Shown here one piece after another: positions 37,479 through 46,031 of a stretch of 64,000 nucleotides of DNA. The notes under the pieces are model-generated. The model saw only the letters and a program-made list of their open reading frames with translations, made no database searches and was not told the DNA's origin. The stretch comes from Cognatundibacterium rugosum (lineage in GTDB: Bacteria; Pseudomonadota; Gammaproteobacteria; Burkholderiales; Burkholderiaceae_D). The translations under genes were made by a program, and so were the position numbers. Location of the stretch: NCBI RefSeq assembly GCF_014284365.1, contig NZ_JACOGG010000002.1:186001-250000 (forward strand), written 5' to 3'. Every line of letters starts with the position of its first letter. Positions within the stretch are counted from its first letter, which is position 1.

Positions 37479-38149
37479 GACGGGGCTCCTGGCAATTTAT
37501 CCATCATATAGCCAACCGCATGCACGGTACGTATCAAAGATTTGCCGAGTTTCTTGCGCAAGTGGTGGATGTGAACCTGAATCGCATTACTCTCTACTTC
37601 TTCGCCCCAGCCGTAGACCGTGCTTTCCAGTTGTTCACGGCTCACGATCTGGCCCTGATGCTCAATCAGCATCAACAAGACGCTGAATTCTTTTGCGGTC
37701 AGTGCCACCGGCTGGCCATCCAGCTGCACGCTGCGCGCCGATACATCAATCAGCAATCCCGCATAGCGGATCAGTTCCTGGATACGGCCATGTACCCGGC
37801 GGCTGGCGGCCCGTAAGCGCGCCGATAATTCATCCAGATCAAAGGGTTTGATCACAAAATCATCCGCACCCGCGTCCAGCCCTGCGATGCGGTCCGGAAT
37901 CTGATCACGCGCCGTGATCACCAGCACCGGATGATGGTAATCACGCTGTCGCAACTGGCGCAGGATCTGCATGCCATCCATGCCCGGCAAACTCAGGTCC
38001 AACAGTATCGCCTCGTAATCATGCTGCAACACCGTCGTGACCACACTGTCGCCGCGCTGCAGCCAGTCCACCGTATAGCCAAGCTGATCCAGCCCCAGCT
38101 GGGTTGCACGTCCTAACTGCGGATCATCCTCAACTAACAAGATACGCAT
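37475..38149 (-). CDS. OmpR-family response regulator, QseB/PmrA-like
   Basis: A 224-residue regulator. The receiver domain has the acidic pair DD at 8-9, phospho-acceptor Asp51 in ILLDLSLPGMDG and Lys in FVIKPFD. The C-terminal winged helix has the typical EFSVLLML and SNAIQVHIHHLRKKLG segments. It is the first gene of a two-gene unit with the kinase. A PmrA/QseB-type box lies 52 bp upstream, which suggests autoregulation and control of the divergent pump genes. Confidence 0.93.
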   Translation of the reverse strand: MRILLVEDDPQLGRATQLGLDQLGYTVDWLQRGDSVVTTVLQHDYEAILLDLSLPGMDGMQILRQLRQRDYHHPVLVITARDQIPDRIAGLDAGADDFVIKPFDLDELSARLRAASRRVHGRIQELIRYAGLLIDVSARSVQLDGQPVALTAKEFSVLLMLIEHQGQIVSREQLESTVYGWGEEVESNAIQVHIHHLRKKLGKSLIRTVHAVGYMMDKLPGAPS

Positions 38150-38200
38150 ACTGTTTTCCCTGAGTTTTTTCGGTCTGGTTTTGGATTGTAACGCCGCTTT

Positions 38201-38217
38201 GTTAAGAACTCCTTAAG
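38201..38217. promoter_or_regulatory. PmrA/QseB-type response-regulator box
   Basis: GTTAAG-AACTC-CTTAAG: two hexamers spaced by exactly five bases, matching the YTTAAK-N5-YTTAAK pattern of PmrA/QseB/BasR sites except for the first base. It lies between the divergent regulator gene (start 38149) and the adaptor gene (start 38330), where such a site would serve both. Confidence 0.65.
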
Positions 38218-38329
38218 TTCTGGCCTGCATCATGTCGCTCACAGTTCAGTATGCACCCGTGGTGTGTGCTGCATGATTAGCTCCACTATCTCAACCCAAA
38301 TCATCACCTACTCACAGCGAGCATCCACT

Positions 38330-39478
38330 ATGACTAAGCTAACCCTGACCTGTCTGCTGCCCTTGCTCGGCATGCCACTGGCCAGCCTTGCCAGCGAACC
38401 GGCCCAGATCACGCTGAACAGCGCACAAATACAACGCGCAAATATCGCCACCACAGCCCTGATCAGCAGTGAAGCCTCCGCCAAAACCACGACCGGCACA
38501 CCACAGGGCCTGCATTTATCCGGCACTGTCATCAGCCCACCCAATGGTCAGGTGATCGTCAGCAGCATGGTCAGCGGTATAGTGCAGGAAGTTCAGCACA
38601 ATGCGCTGCAAGCGGTGCATCAGGGACAGCCCATCGTGGTCTTGCATAGTCCACAGTTAATGGAAATGCAGCGCGAATATCTGCAACTGGCAACCTCGGC
38701 GCGGCTCGCGGCTGAAAAACGCGAACGTGATGAAAAGCTGCTACAGGAAGGCATCATCGCGCGCAGCCGCTGGCAGGAAAGCAGCGGCGCCGCGGTCCAG
38801 GCCGAGGTGGCGGCGCGTGAACGTTACCAAAGCTTGCGCAGCGCAGGCCTTAGCGATGCGCGCATCAACCAGTTACTGAATAAGCAGCAGTTATCACCGG
38901 TGCTCAGTATCAGCGCCAGTGCCAGCGGCACGTTAAGCGAACTCAGTGTCAAACCAGGTCAGCGTATTGAGGCCGGAACCCCGATTGCAGCTATCAGCAA
39001 ATCCGGTCCTTACTGGGTAGAGTTACAGGCCTCGGCCCAGCAGGCAGCCCAGGTACGTATCGGTGACAGCGTGAGCATCAACCAGTGTGCACCGTTGAAA
39101 GTGATTGCGATCGCCAATCAGGTTCAAAGCCAGAATCAGACTAGCCTGATCCGGGCAGCACAAAGTAAGCGCGAAGATTGTCTGCAACTGAACCAGTATG
39201 TGGAGGCGCGCATACAGAACAGCCAGATACCTGCTGCCTCCGTCGCTGTGCCTTTAAGCGCAATCGTCCAAAATCAGCAGCGCAGCCACGTGTTTATCCG
39301 CAATGACAAAGGCTTTCAGGTAATACCGGTGCAAGTACTCAGCAAACAGGGCGAGCTGGCGTGGCTGCAAGCCAGTCATCCTGCGCTGCGCGCAGGTAAT
39401 CAGGTGGCGAACCGTGGCATAGGCATACTCAAAGGCGCCTGGCTGGGACTGGGCGCGGAAGAAGGCGGAGAAAAATAA
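38330..39478 (+). CDS. RND efflux periplasmic adaptor (membrane fusion protein)
   Basis: Periplasmic adaptor of 382 residues linking an RND pump to its outer-membrane channel. The signal peptide ends near residue 22 (LASLAS). A lipoyl/barrel-sandwich half (VISPPNGQVIVSSMVSGIV), a helical hairpin (about 115-180) and the second half (ISASASGTLSELSVKPGQRI) follow. It has no His-rich metal-binding N-terminal domain. Its stop overlaps the pump start by one base. I chose the ATG giving a proper signal peptide. Confidence 0.88.
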   Translation: MTKLTLTCLLPLLGMPLASLASEPAQITLNSAQIQRANIATTALISSEASAKTTTGTPQGLHLSGTVISPPNGQVIVSSMVSGIVQEVQHNALQAVHQGQPIVVLHSPQLMEMQREYLQLATSARLAAEKRERDEKLLQEGIIARSRWQESSGAAVQAEVAARERYQSLRSAGLSDARINQLLNKQQLSPVLSISASASGTLSELSVKPGQRIEAGTPIAAISKSGPYWVELQASAQQAAQVRIGDSVSINQCAPLKVIAIANQVQSQNQTSLIRAAQSKREDCLQLNQYVEARIQNSQIPAASVAVPLSAIVQNQQRSHVFIRNDKGFQVIPVQVLSKQGELAWLQASHPALRAGNQVANRGIGILKGAWLGLGAEEGGEK

Positions 39479-42400
39479 TGCTGGCCAAACTGATTGCATT
39501 TTCACTGGCGCAGCGCTTGCTGATGCTGGTACTGACACTACTGCTGGCAGCGGCTGGCTATCAGGCGTTTCAAAGCCTGCCTATCGATGCCTTTCCCGAT
39601 GTATCCAGCACCCAGGTCAAAATTATTCTGAAAGCACCCGGTATGACGCCGGAAGAAGTCGAGGCGCGCATTGTGGCGCCGGTTGAGCAGGAATTGCTGG
39701 GCATACCGCGCCAGGCCATCCTGCGCTCGCAATCCAAATATGCGATTGCCGATATTACGCTGGATTTTCAGGAAGGCACGGACGTATTCTGGGCGCGCCA
39801 GCAAGTCAGCGAACGCCTGAGCAATGTGTTAAAAGACTTACCGCCTACCATCAGCGGTGGTCTGGCACCGATCACGACACCACTCGGTGAAGTATTTATG
39901 TTCACCATCGAAGGCCCGCTCTCGCTGATGGAAAAACGCAGTCTGCTGGAATGGACCATACGTCCGCAGTTGCGCAACATCCCCGGTGTGGCCGATGTCA
40001 ACTCACTCGGTGGTCTGGTCAAAAGTTTTGAAGTGGTACCCAATCCGGATGCACTCAGCGCTCGCGGCCTGACGCTGGCGCAATTACGCGCTGCGCTGGA
40101 AAGCAATAACCGTAATGACGGTGCCGGGCGCTTATCTTCTGGCGAAGAATCGCTGCTGGTCAGAAGCGACGGCAATATCCGCACACTGGATGATGTCGGT
40201 GCAATTGCAATAGCTGAACAAAACGGCGTCGCGATTCGCATCCGCGATGTGGCACAAGTCAACATCGGCGCGCTCAGTCGCTATGGCACAGTAACCAAAG
40301 ATGGTCAGGGCGAAGCGGTGGAAGCACTGGTGCTGGCCATGCGTGGTGCCAATGCACGTCAGCTGGTGCAGCAAGTGCGCGAACGCCTGAACAACCTACA
40401 GGCGAGTCTGCCAGCCGGCACCACCATCAATACCTTTTATGATCGCGGTCATCTGGTTGAACGTGCAGTTCAAACTGTCAGCAAAGCGCTGGCAGAGGCC
40501 AGCATCCTGGTCGTGATCCTGCTGTATCTTTTCCTCGGCAATCTGCGCTCAGCACTGGTAGTGGCCTGTATCCTGCCTTTGTCAGCACTTGGCACTTTCA
40601 TCCTGATGCAATACTTCGGCCTCACTGCCAATCTGATGTCGCTAGGCGGATTAGCGATTGCCATCGGTATGCTGGTCGATGCGGCGGTGGTGGTGGTCGA
40701 AAACATAGAAGCGCACAGCGGACACCAACAAAGTGCCTTGCTGCCACGCCTGCATGTGATCTACCGTGCAGTGAAAGAAGTCGCCTTACCGGTCAGCGCC
40801 GGTATCTCGGTCATCATGATCGTATTTCTGCCGCTGCTGTCGCTGCAAGGACTGGAAGGCAAGCTGTTTGCACCAGTCGCGCTGACGATCATTTTTGCGC
40901 TGGCCAGTTCGCTGATCCTCTCGTTTACCGTCATCCCCGTGCTGTGCTCGTGGTTGCTGCCAGCCAGCCATAGTGATAACCCACGCCTGGTGCAATGGAT
41001 GGAGCAGCGTTATCAGGCGCTGTTAAGCCGTGCACTGCAAAACGGCAAACTGCTGGCCGGCATCGCAGGCCTGATCTTAGTGGCCTGTGCAGCGCTGTTC
41101 CCGTTCATCGGTAAATCCTTTATGCCGGTGCTTGATGAAGGCGATATCATTTTGCAGATAGAAAAACTGCCATCTGTGAATTTGCAGGAATCAGCCCGCA
41201 TTGATCAGGCGGTACAACAACGTATCCTGGAAAAAGTGCCGGATGTCGCCAGTATCGTGGCGCGTGCAGGCTCCGATGAGCTGGGACTCGATCCTATGGG
41301 ATTGAATGAAACCGACAGTTTCCTGGTACTGAAACCACGCGAACAATGGAAAGCCGCGAACAAAGACGCCTTAATGGCACAGTTACGCGCAGTGACTGCT
41401 GAATTTGCCGGTGTCAATTTCAGTTTTACCCAGCCGATAGAAATGCGGACGTCGGAAATGCTGTCCGGTGTACGCGGTGATCTGGCGGTCAAAGTGTATG
41501 GGCCGAATGCCGAGATACTCAATCAGCTGGCGGAACAAATCGTGCAGGTACTCAATGGCATCCAGGGTAGCCAGGATGTGCTGAAAGTACAGAACGAGGG
41601 TGTGCAGTATCTGCAACTCGATATTCAGCGCGAAGCAGCCGGTCGTCTGGGCATGAGCGTGGAACAGATACAGAACGATGTACGGACTATGGTGGAAGGC
41701 AATGTAGCCGGCGTGGTGGTAAAGGAAGGCCAGCGTCTCCCTTTACTGGTGCGTGGCAGCGAGCAAACCCGTTTGTCGCCGGAGTTGTTCAGCCAGTTGC
41801 GCTTAACGCCGCGTGAAGGTGTATCCGTGCCCTTGTCGCAGGTGGCGCAATTACGCACGGTGGAGGGCCCGGTCAAAGTCGAGCGTGAAAACGCATCGCG
41901 CCTGACCGTGGTGCGTGCCAATGTGCATGGCCGTGATCTGGTGTCCTTTGTGGAAGAAGCGCGGCAGCAGGTGGCAGCTAAAGTGAAATTACCGGCCGGT
42001 TATCAGATCGGTTGGGGTGGACAGTTTGAAAATCAGCAGCGTGCTGCGCAACGTCTGATGCTGGTGGTGCCAGTGGCCTTGGCACTGATTTTCCTGCTGT
42101 TGTTTTCCAGCTTGCAAAGCCTGCGTCAGGCCTTGCTGGTACTGGCGAATATCCCGTTTGCCTTGTGCGGCGGCGTGGTGGCACTGGCAATCAGCGGTGA
42201 ATACCTGTCAGTACCCGCCTCCGTCGGATTCATCGCACTGATGGGTATTGCAGTGCTGAATGGCCTGGTGATGATCAGCTACTTCAATCAATTGCTGGCG
42301 CGTGGCGTGGCGATGGTTGAAGTGGTCAGCAGCGGCGCGCTGCGTCGCTTCCGTCCTGTCATGATGACCGCCAGTATCACCGCCTTCGGCCTGGTACCGC

Positions 42401-42564
42401 TGTTACTGGCGACTGGCCCCGGCTCCGAAATTCAGCGCCCGCTGGCCATCGTGGTGATTGGTGGTCTGGTCAGCGCAACCGCCTTGACGCTGATTTTGTT
42501 ACCGGTTTTATTTGCACGCTTCGGGCTGGCCAGCCAGCCGGGCGGCACTGCTGAGAAAGTCTGA
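39478..42564 (+). CDS. RND efflux pump, CusA/CzcA (HME) family
   Basis: Inner-membrane proton-driven exporter of 1028 residues with the RND plan: one helix, a large periplasmic domain, six helices, a second periplasmic domain and five helices. It groups by sequence style with heavy-metal exporters (QVKIILKAPGMTPEEVEARIV, PLGEVFMFTIEG). The TM4 motif AIGMLVDAAVVVVEN lacks the DFG aspartate of CzcA-type (HME1) pumps and is nearer to CusA-like or unassigned HME types. The metal, if any, is therefore uncertain. It is coupled to the adaptor, DUF3240 and TolC genes. Confidence 0.9.
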   Translation: MLAKLIAFSLAQRLLMLVLTLLLAAAGYQAFQSLPIDAFPDVSSTQVKIILKAPGMTPEEVEARIVAPVEQELLGIPRQAILRSQSKYAIADITLDFQEGTDVFWARQQVSERLSNVLKDLPPTISGGLAPITTPLGEVFMFTIEGPLSLMEKRSLLEWTIRPQLRNIPGVADVNSLGGLVKSFEVVPNPDALSARGLTLAQLRAALESNNRNDGAGRLSSGEESLLVRSDGNIRTLDDVGAIAIAEQNGVAIRIRDVAQVNIGALSRYGTVTKDGQGEAVEALVLAMRGANARQLVQQVRERLNNLQASLPAGTTINTFYDRGHLVERAVQTVSKALAEASILVVILLYLFLGNLRSALVVACILPLSALGTFILMQYFGLTANLMSLGGLAIAIGMLVDAAVVVVENIEAHSGHQQSALLPRLHVIYRAVKEVALPVSAGISVIMIVFLPLLSLQGLEGKLFAPVALTIIFALASSLILSFTVIPVLCSWLLPASHSDNPRLVQWMEQRYQALLSRALQNGKLLAGIAGLILVACAALFPFIGKSFMPVLDEGDIILQIEKLPSVNLQESARIDQAVQQRILEKVPDVASIVARAGSDELGLDPMGLNETDSFLVLKPREQWKAANKDALMAQLRAVTAEFAGVNFSFTQPIEMRTSEMLSGVRGDLAVKVYGPNAEILNQLAEQIVQVLNGIQGSQDVLKVQNEGVQYLQLDIQREAAGRLGMSVEQIQNDVRTMVEGNVAGVVVKEGQRLPLLVRGSEQTRLSPELFSQLRLTPREGVSVPLSQVAQLRTVEGPVKVERENASRLTVVRANVHGRDLVSFVEEARQQVAAKVKLPAGYQIGWGGQFENQQRAAQRLMLVVPVALALIFLLLFSSLQSLRQALLVLANIPFALCGGVVALAISGEYLSVPASVGFIALMGIAVLNGLVMISYFNQLLARGVAMVEVVSSGALRRFRPVMMTASITAFGLVPLLLATGPGSEIQRPLAIVVIGGLVSATALTLILLPVLFARFGLASQPGGTAEKV

Positions 42565-42566
42565 TC

Positions 42567-42887
42567 ATGATTCATAACTTAGAACAAAACGCCGTGCTGC
42601 AGCTGGCCATTCCGCGCACGCTGGATGAAGACATCGCCGATTTGCTGCTGGCGCATCCTGAACTCGCATCCGGCTTCACGCTGCTGCCAGCACAAGGTAT
42701 GGGACAACATACCCGCCTGTTGAGCGCCATGGAACAGGTGCAAGGCCGCAGCCAGCGTCAGTTATTTCTGGTCTGTGGCGCACTGGCTCAGTTACGCGCC
42801 TTGCTACAACTGCTTAATCAACATTTTCCGGGTGCCGATATCCATTACTGGATCACGCCTGTGATCGAATCAGGGAGTCTGCAATGA
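42567..42887 (+). CDS. DUF3240 protein of the RND operon
   Basis: A 106-residue cytosolic protein that begins two bases after the pump stop and overlaps the TolC start (ATGA). The pattern (LDEDIADLLLAHPELASGFTLL, GRSQRQLFLVCG) fits DUF3240, which recurs inside heavy-metal RND operons. The fold resembles small ferredoxin-like or PII-like regulators, so it may sense or modulate the pump. This role is inference. Confidence 0.78.
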   Translation: MIHNLEQNAVLQLAIPRTLDEDIADLLLAHPELASGFTLLPAQGMGQHTRLLSAMEQVQGRSQRQLFLVCGALAQLRALLQLLNQHFPGADIHYWITPVIESGSLQ

Positions 42888-44140
42888 ACACCATGTATGT
42901 CCGCCTCAGCCTTGCCGGTCTGGTGCTGTTGAGTCCGCTGAGTTTCGCGAATTCCGGTCATCCGCTGGCACCGCCATTTGCTGCCATCCTGCCTGCTGAA
43001 GCGCAGGTCAGACTGGCCCTACATCAGCTACCCGAGCTGCGCACCGGAAAACTGCAACAGGAACTGGCAGTCGCCCAACAACAAAAACTCAACAGCGGCT
43101 CCCACGAATGGCAATTGAAGCTGGCGCAGACTCAGCGTAAAGATGCCGCTGCCGTCGTCACACGTGATCAGGAAATCAGTGTAGAGCGTGCGGTACGCTG
43201 GTTTGGCAAAGCCAGCCAGGATCAGGCGCTCGGTGAGAAAGGCAAAGAAATCGCACGCATCGCGCATGCCGATATCTGGCATGAAGCTGCGCGTGGCTTG
43301 TTGACTGACTGGTTTGATACCTTGCGTGCGATACGCTATCGCCAGCAAGTGGAGGAGCAATGTGTGGTGCTGCAGGAAGTGGTGAGCATCGCCAGCAAAC
43401 GCGTCAAAGCCGGCGAAGCGGCAAGGCTGGAACAACAACTGGCCGAAACCGAACTACAACGTCAGACTGCTCTATTGCAGCAGGCACAGCTGCGTGAAGA
43501 ACAGCTGCTGCGCAATTTGCAAACCCGTTATCCCGAATTACCGGCACCAACGCTGACCGTACTGCCGCAACCTTTACCGGCCGTGGCCAATAGCAAGGCA
43601 ATAGAAGAAATCACTGAAGATAATCATGAGGTGGAATTGCTGGAACTGGAAGCCGAAATGGCCAAAATGCAGGCCAGCCGGGTGCGCGCCGACACCATGC
43701 CAGACCCTGTGCTTGGCATACGTGCGGCACGTGAACGCAATGGGCAGGATAGTCTGATTGGTTTCAGTATCTCGATACCGCTGTCAGGCACTGCGCGTCA
43801 GGCCGATGCGCAGGCTGCCGTCAGCAAAGCCGGTATCGCCCAGGCCAAGCTGGATCAGGTGCGCAGCAAGGTATTCCGCGATGCGCAACGAGTGGTGGCA
43901 GAGCGCGAACAATCCTATCGCATCTGGCAAACCCTGCAAAACGTGAGCCAGCAAAGTCAGGCACAGGCACAAACCATGCTGAAAGCCTATCAGCTCGGGG
44001 AAGTCTCGCTGACCGATAGCCTGCAGATACGGCGTTATGCCATGGAAGCCAGGCTCAATGCCGAAACCGCTCAGCTCGATGCCTTAATGGCTCAGGCGCG
44101 TTTTGAACTCGATGCGCATCATTTATGGTCGATAGACTGA
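42884..44140 (+). CDS. TolC-family outer-membrane efflux protein
   Basis: Outer-membrane channel of 418 residues with a signal peptide (LSPLSFA, about 1-21) and long helical hairpins with repeated Gln/Ala/Glu heptads (KAGEAARLEQQLAETELQRQTALLQQ, given here in part). It completes the adaptor-pump-channel set of this operon. There is no lipobox Cys, unlike many NodT-type members. A strong terminator follows. Confidence 0.88.
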   Translation: MNTMYVRLSLAGLVLLSPLSFANSGHPLAPPFAAILPAEAQVRLALHQLPELRTGKLQQELAVAQQQKLNSGSHEWQLKLAQTQRKDAAAVVTRDQEISVERAVRWFGKASQDQALGEKGKEIARIAHADIWHEAARGLLTDWFDTLRAIRYRQQVEEQCVVLQEVVSIASKRVKAGEAARLEQQLAETELQRQTALLQQAQLREEQLLRNLQTRYPELPAPTLTVLPQPLPAVANSKAIEEITEDNHEVELLELEAEMAKMQASRVRADTMPDPVLGIRAARERNGQDSLIGFSISIPLSGTARQADAQAAVSKAGIAQAKLDQVRSKVFRDAQRVVAEREQSYRIWQTLQNVSQQSQAQAQTMLKAYQLGEVSLTDSLQIRRYAMEARLNAETAQLDALMAQARFELDAHHLWSID

Positions 44141-44172
44141 ATGCTGAGAAAGTGCTGGTACGCTTACGCAAA

Positions 44173-44207
44173 AAACATAAAAGGCAGCCTGGCTGCCTTT
44201 TATGTTT
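44173..44207 (+). terminator. terminator of the RND operon (and of the convergent gene)
   Basis: Perfect 17-bp inverted repeat around one base, core GGCAGCC / GGCTGCC, with AAAACATA-type flanks on the left and TTTTATGTTT on the right. It ends the efflux operon. The A-rich left side would also let it end the convergent binding-protein gene, whose stop is 31 bp away. Confidence 0.88.
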
Positions 44208-44237
44208 CATCCCTGAGTCTGAATGAAATCTCTGAAA

Positions 44238-45344
44238 TCACTTATTCCAGATTTCCTGATAATGGTGGCGGAAATCATTGGCCGGTTCAAAGCTGTTTTT
44301 AGCGCCGCCGTCATACGCAATATTTTGTGCTGTGACCAGATGTGGCGGAATCGCGAAATTGCTGGCTGGCTGACCACCGAAGGCGCGGTTCAGTTCATCC
44401 ACCAATTGCCATGCCTGCTGCGTCAACGGTTCCGGCACCGTACCGGTCTGTATACCATTGCTGCGTATGCGTTTATATGCGGTAGCTGAACCATCGCCGG
44501 CCGCCACACCCGTCAATTTATTATTGCTGAGCAAAGCCGCAATTGGTGCGGATTCCAGCATATCAAAATAATAGTCATTGACCGCAATCACATGGGTCCA
44601 TTTGGCTCCATGGCGTTTAACGGCACTCTCAACGGCTGGCTTCATTTTCAGATGAGTTTCTGCCAGCGGCACGTCTTCCACACTGAGTAATTTGCAGCCT
44701 TCACATTGCTTGACGGTTTCTATGATCGCCGCAGATTTGGCTTGTAAAAACGGATTCGTGGAATCGGTGAATACCACGATACCCGCTTTGTTATTTGACT
44801 CAACCACAGTCAGCAAGGCGGCCAGCTGTGCGACCTCTTTGGGGTTGGTCGCGAGGTTGGTGAACAGACCATCAACCGGTCCCGGCTTCAGTGAGGCATG
44901 CCAGCCTACCACAGGAATTTTAGCGCTGGCAGCAGCGGCCATGCCTTTGGCCTGGGTACTCACATCAACGCCAGCCAGAATAATGCCATCGGCTTTCATA
45001 TCAATGGCTTGCTTGATAATCGCGGCACCTTGATTACACCTGCCACGACAATCGATAGGCAGGGTTTCCCAACTGGCTGCCATGCCGGCTTCCCGCACTC
45101 CGTTAAACAAGCCTGAAGTACCGGCATCACTCATGTCGGCAGCAATAAAAATGATCTTCTTTTTTTTCTGTAACTTCGGACCTTCAACCGGACCATCCCA
45201 TTTATTTTTTAAGGATGCTGCGCGCGCCACTTTGGCATTGGCACGACTTAAGAATTGCATAGGATTTTCTTGTGCAGTCGCGCTGGCGATGAAACTAAAC
45301 GCAACAAACAACACGGTCAGGCACTTACTTTGCATAGCAGTCAT
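44238..45344 (-). CDS. solitary periplasmic substrate-binding protein, sugar-binding type I fold
   Basis: Exported binding protein of 368 residues of the ribose/galactose-binding (Peripla_BP_4) style: signal peptide to about residue 25 (ASATAQ), lobe motifs IIFIAADMSDAGTSGLFNGV and MKADGIILAGVDVS, and a hinge near VVFTDSTNPF. An inserted CRGRC pair and CEGC pair could form disulfides. No permease or ATPase gene is beside it, so it may act with a distant transporter or as a sensor partner. An in-frame ATG three codons in is an alternative start. Confidence 0.82.
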   Translation of the reverse strand: MTAMQSKCLTVLFVAFSFIASATAQENPMQFLSRANAKVARAASLKNKWDGPVEGPKLQKKKKIIFIAADMSDAGTSGLFNGVREAGMAASWETLPIDCRGRCNQGAAIIKQAIDMKADGIILAGVDVSTQAKGMAAAASAKIPVVGWHASLKPGPVDGLFTNLATNPKEVAQLAALLTVVESNNKAGIVVFTDSTNPFLQAKSAAIIETVKQCEGCKLLSVEDVPLAETHLKMKPAVESAVKRHGAKWTHVIAVNDYYFDMLESAPIAALLSNNKLTGVAAGDGSATAYKRIRSNGIQTGTVPEPLTQQAWQLVDELNRAFGGQPASNFAIPPHLVTAQNIAYDGGAKNSFEPANDFRHHYQEIWNK

Positions 45345-45433
45345 GATTCTGGGTTGGTCAGGTTAAAAACATGCCTGCGCCGGTCTCACGCCGCAGGGTC
45401 TGCACTTCATCGATTGCACTAAACAAAACTACG

Positions 45434-45510
45434 GGACTGACGCAGGCTTCAAACTGCACAAGCATACGAAGGGGAACCATAACGCCGCCTGGGCGGTTTT
45501 ACCTCAGTCC
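45434..45510. repeat. short inverted-repeat element, copy C (decayed)
   Basis: A 77-bp remnant. The ends GGACTGA and TCAGTCC are still complementary for seven bases but the rest of the terminal repeat has mutated. The right half (ATACGAAGGGGAACCATAACG ... GGGCGGTTTT) matches the right half of copy B (TACGACAAGGAGCCATAACG ... GGGCGGTTTT), which shows common descent. Most of the left interior is missing. Confidence 0.7.
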
Positions 45511-45525
45511 AGAACTACTGTGATT

Positions 45526-45555
45526 TGCTTACATCCTTTTACATCTGCTTACGTC
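45526..45555. promoter_or_regulatory. three phased direct repeats upstream of the binding-protein gene
   Basis: Decamers TGCTTACATC, CTTTTACATC and TGCTTACGTC follow one another with an exact 10-bp period, one helical turn. They lie about 180-210 bp upstream of the solitary binding-protein start. OmpR-family regulators often bind such phased repeats. No cognate regulator can be named. Confidence 0.4.
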
Positions 45556-46031
45556 CGTTCGGATTATTGCAGAAATCTTCTCGCTGTAAATAGAGTTTGC
45601 TTACCACTCGTCACGACACTGAATTTAATTCAGAAAGAATAAATATTTTCAATCTAAAAAACCAAATTGCAGCCATTTCTTACTTAATAATTTAGTTTTT
45701 TAGTAAAAAATTACCCTTAACTGCGGATAAATAACAACAATTTAGATTAATTCCCGCGAAGTGAAGAAACTGTGTTTATTGACTATTGGTTGGATATATC
45801 AATAAGCATAGCGCCATCCCATGTCGCTAATGCAAATATTGCGCCAGCTTGTTGCACCGATTTGTTGCATGTTCAGAGGAAGGGGATCTGGGACGCAGCA
45901 TGTCGACAGCTGCGGAAGAAAGGAAAACAGAGAACACAGAAAAAACAACAGACAGAACAACCGGATGGCACTCAGGTGCACATCCGGCACGGCTTACAGC
46001 TTGCGATCATGGGTCTTCAGCAGATACGGCA

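Larger units (their letters stand above)
45345..46031. other. long intergenic region, AT-rich, with repeat elements
   Basis: About 690 bp without a credible gene. From left to right: a decayed inverted-repeat element (45434-45510), three phased decamers (45526-45555), a strongly AT-rich stretch (about 45590-45780) and, near 45961-45987, a hairpin CCGGATG...CATCCGG with an inner GCAC/GTGC stem. The hairpin lies after the GIN-repeat gene and may be its terminator, though the T run is about 15 bases away. Short open frames here look like chance. Confidence 0.45.
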
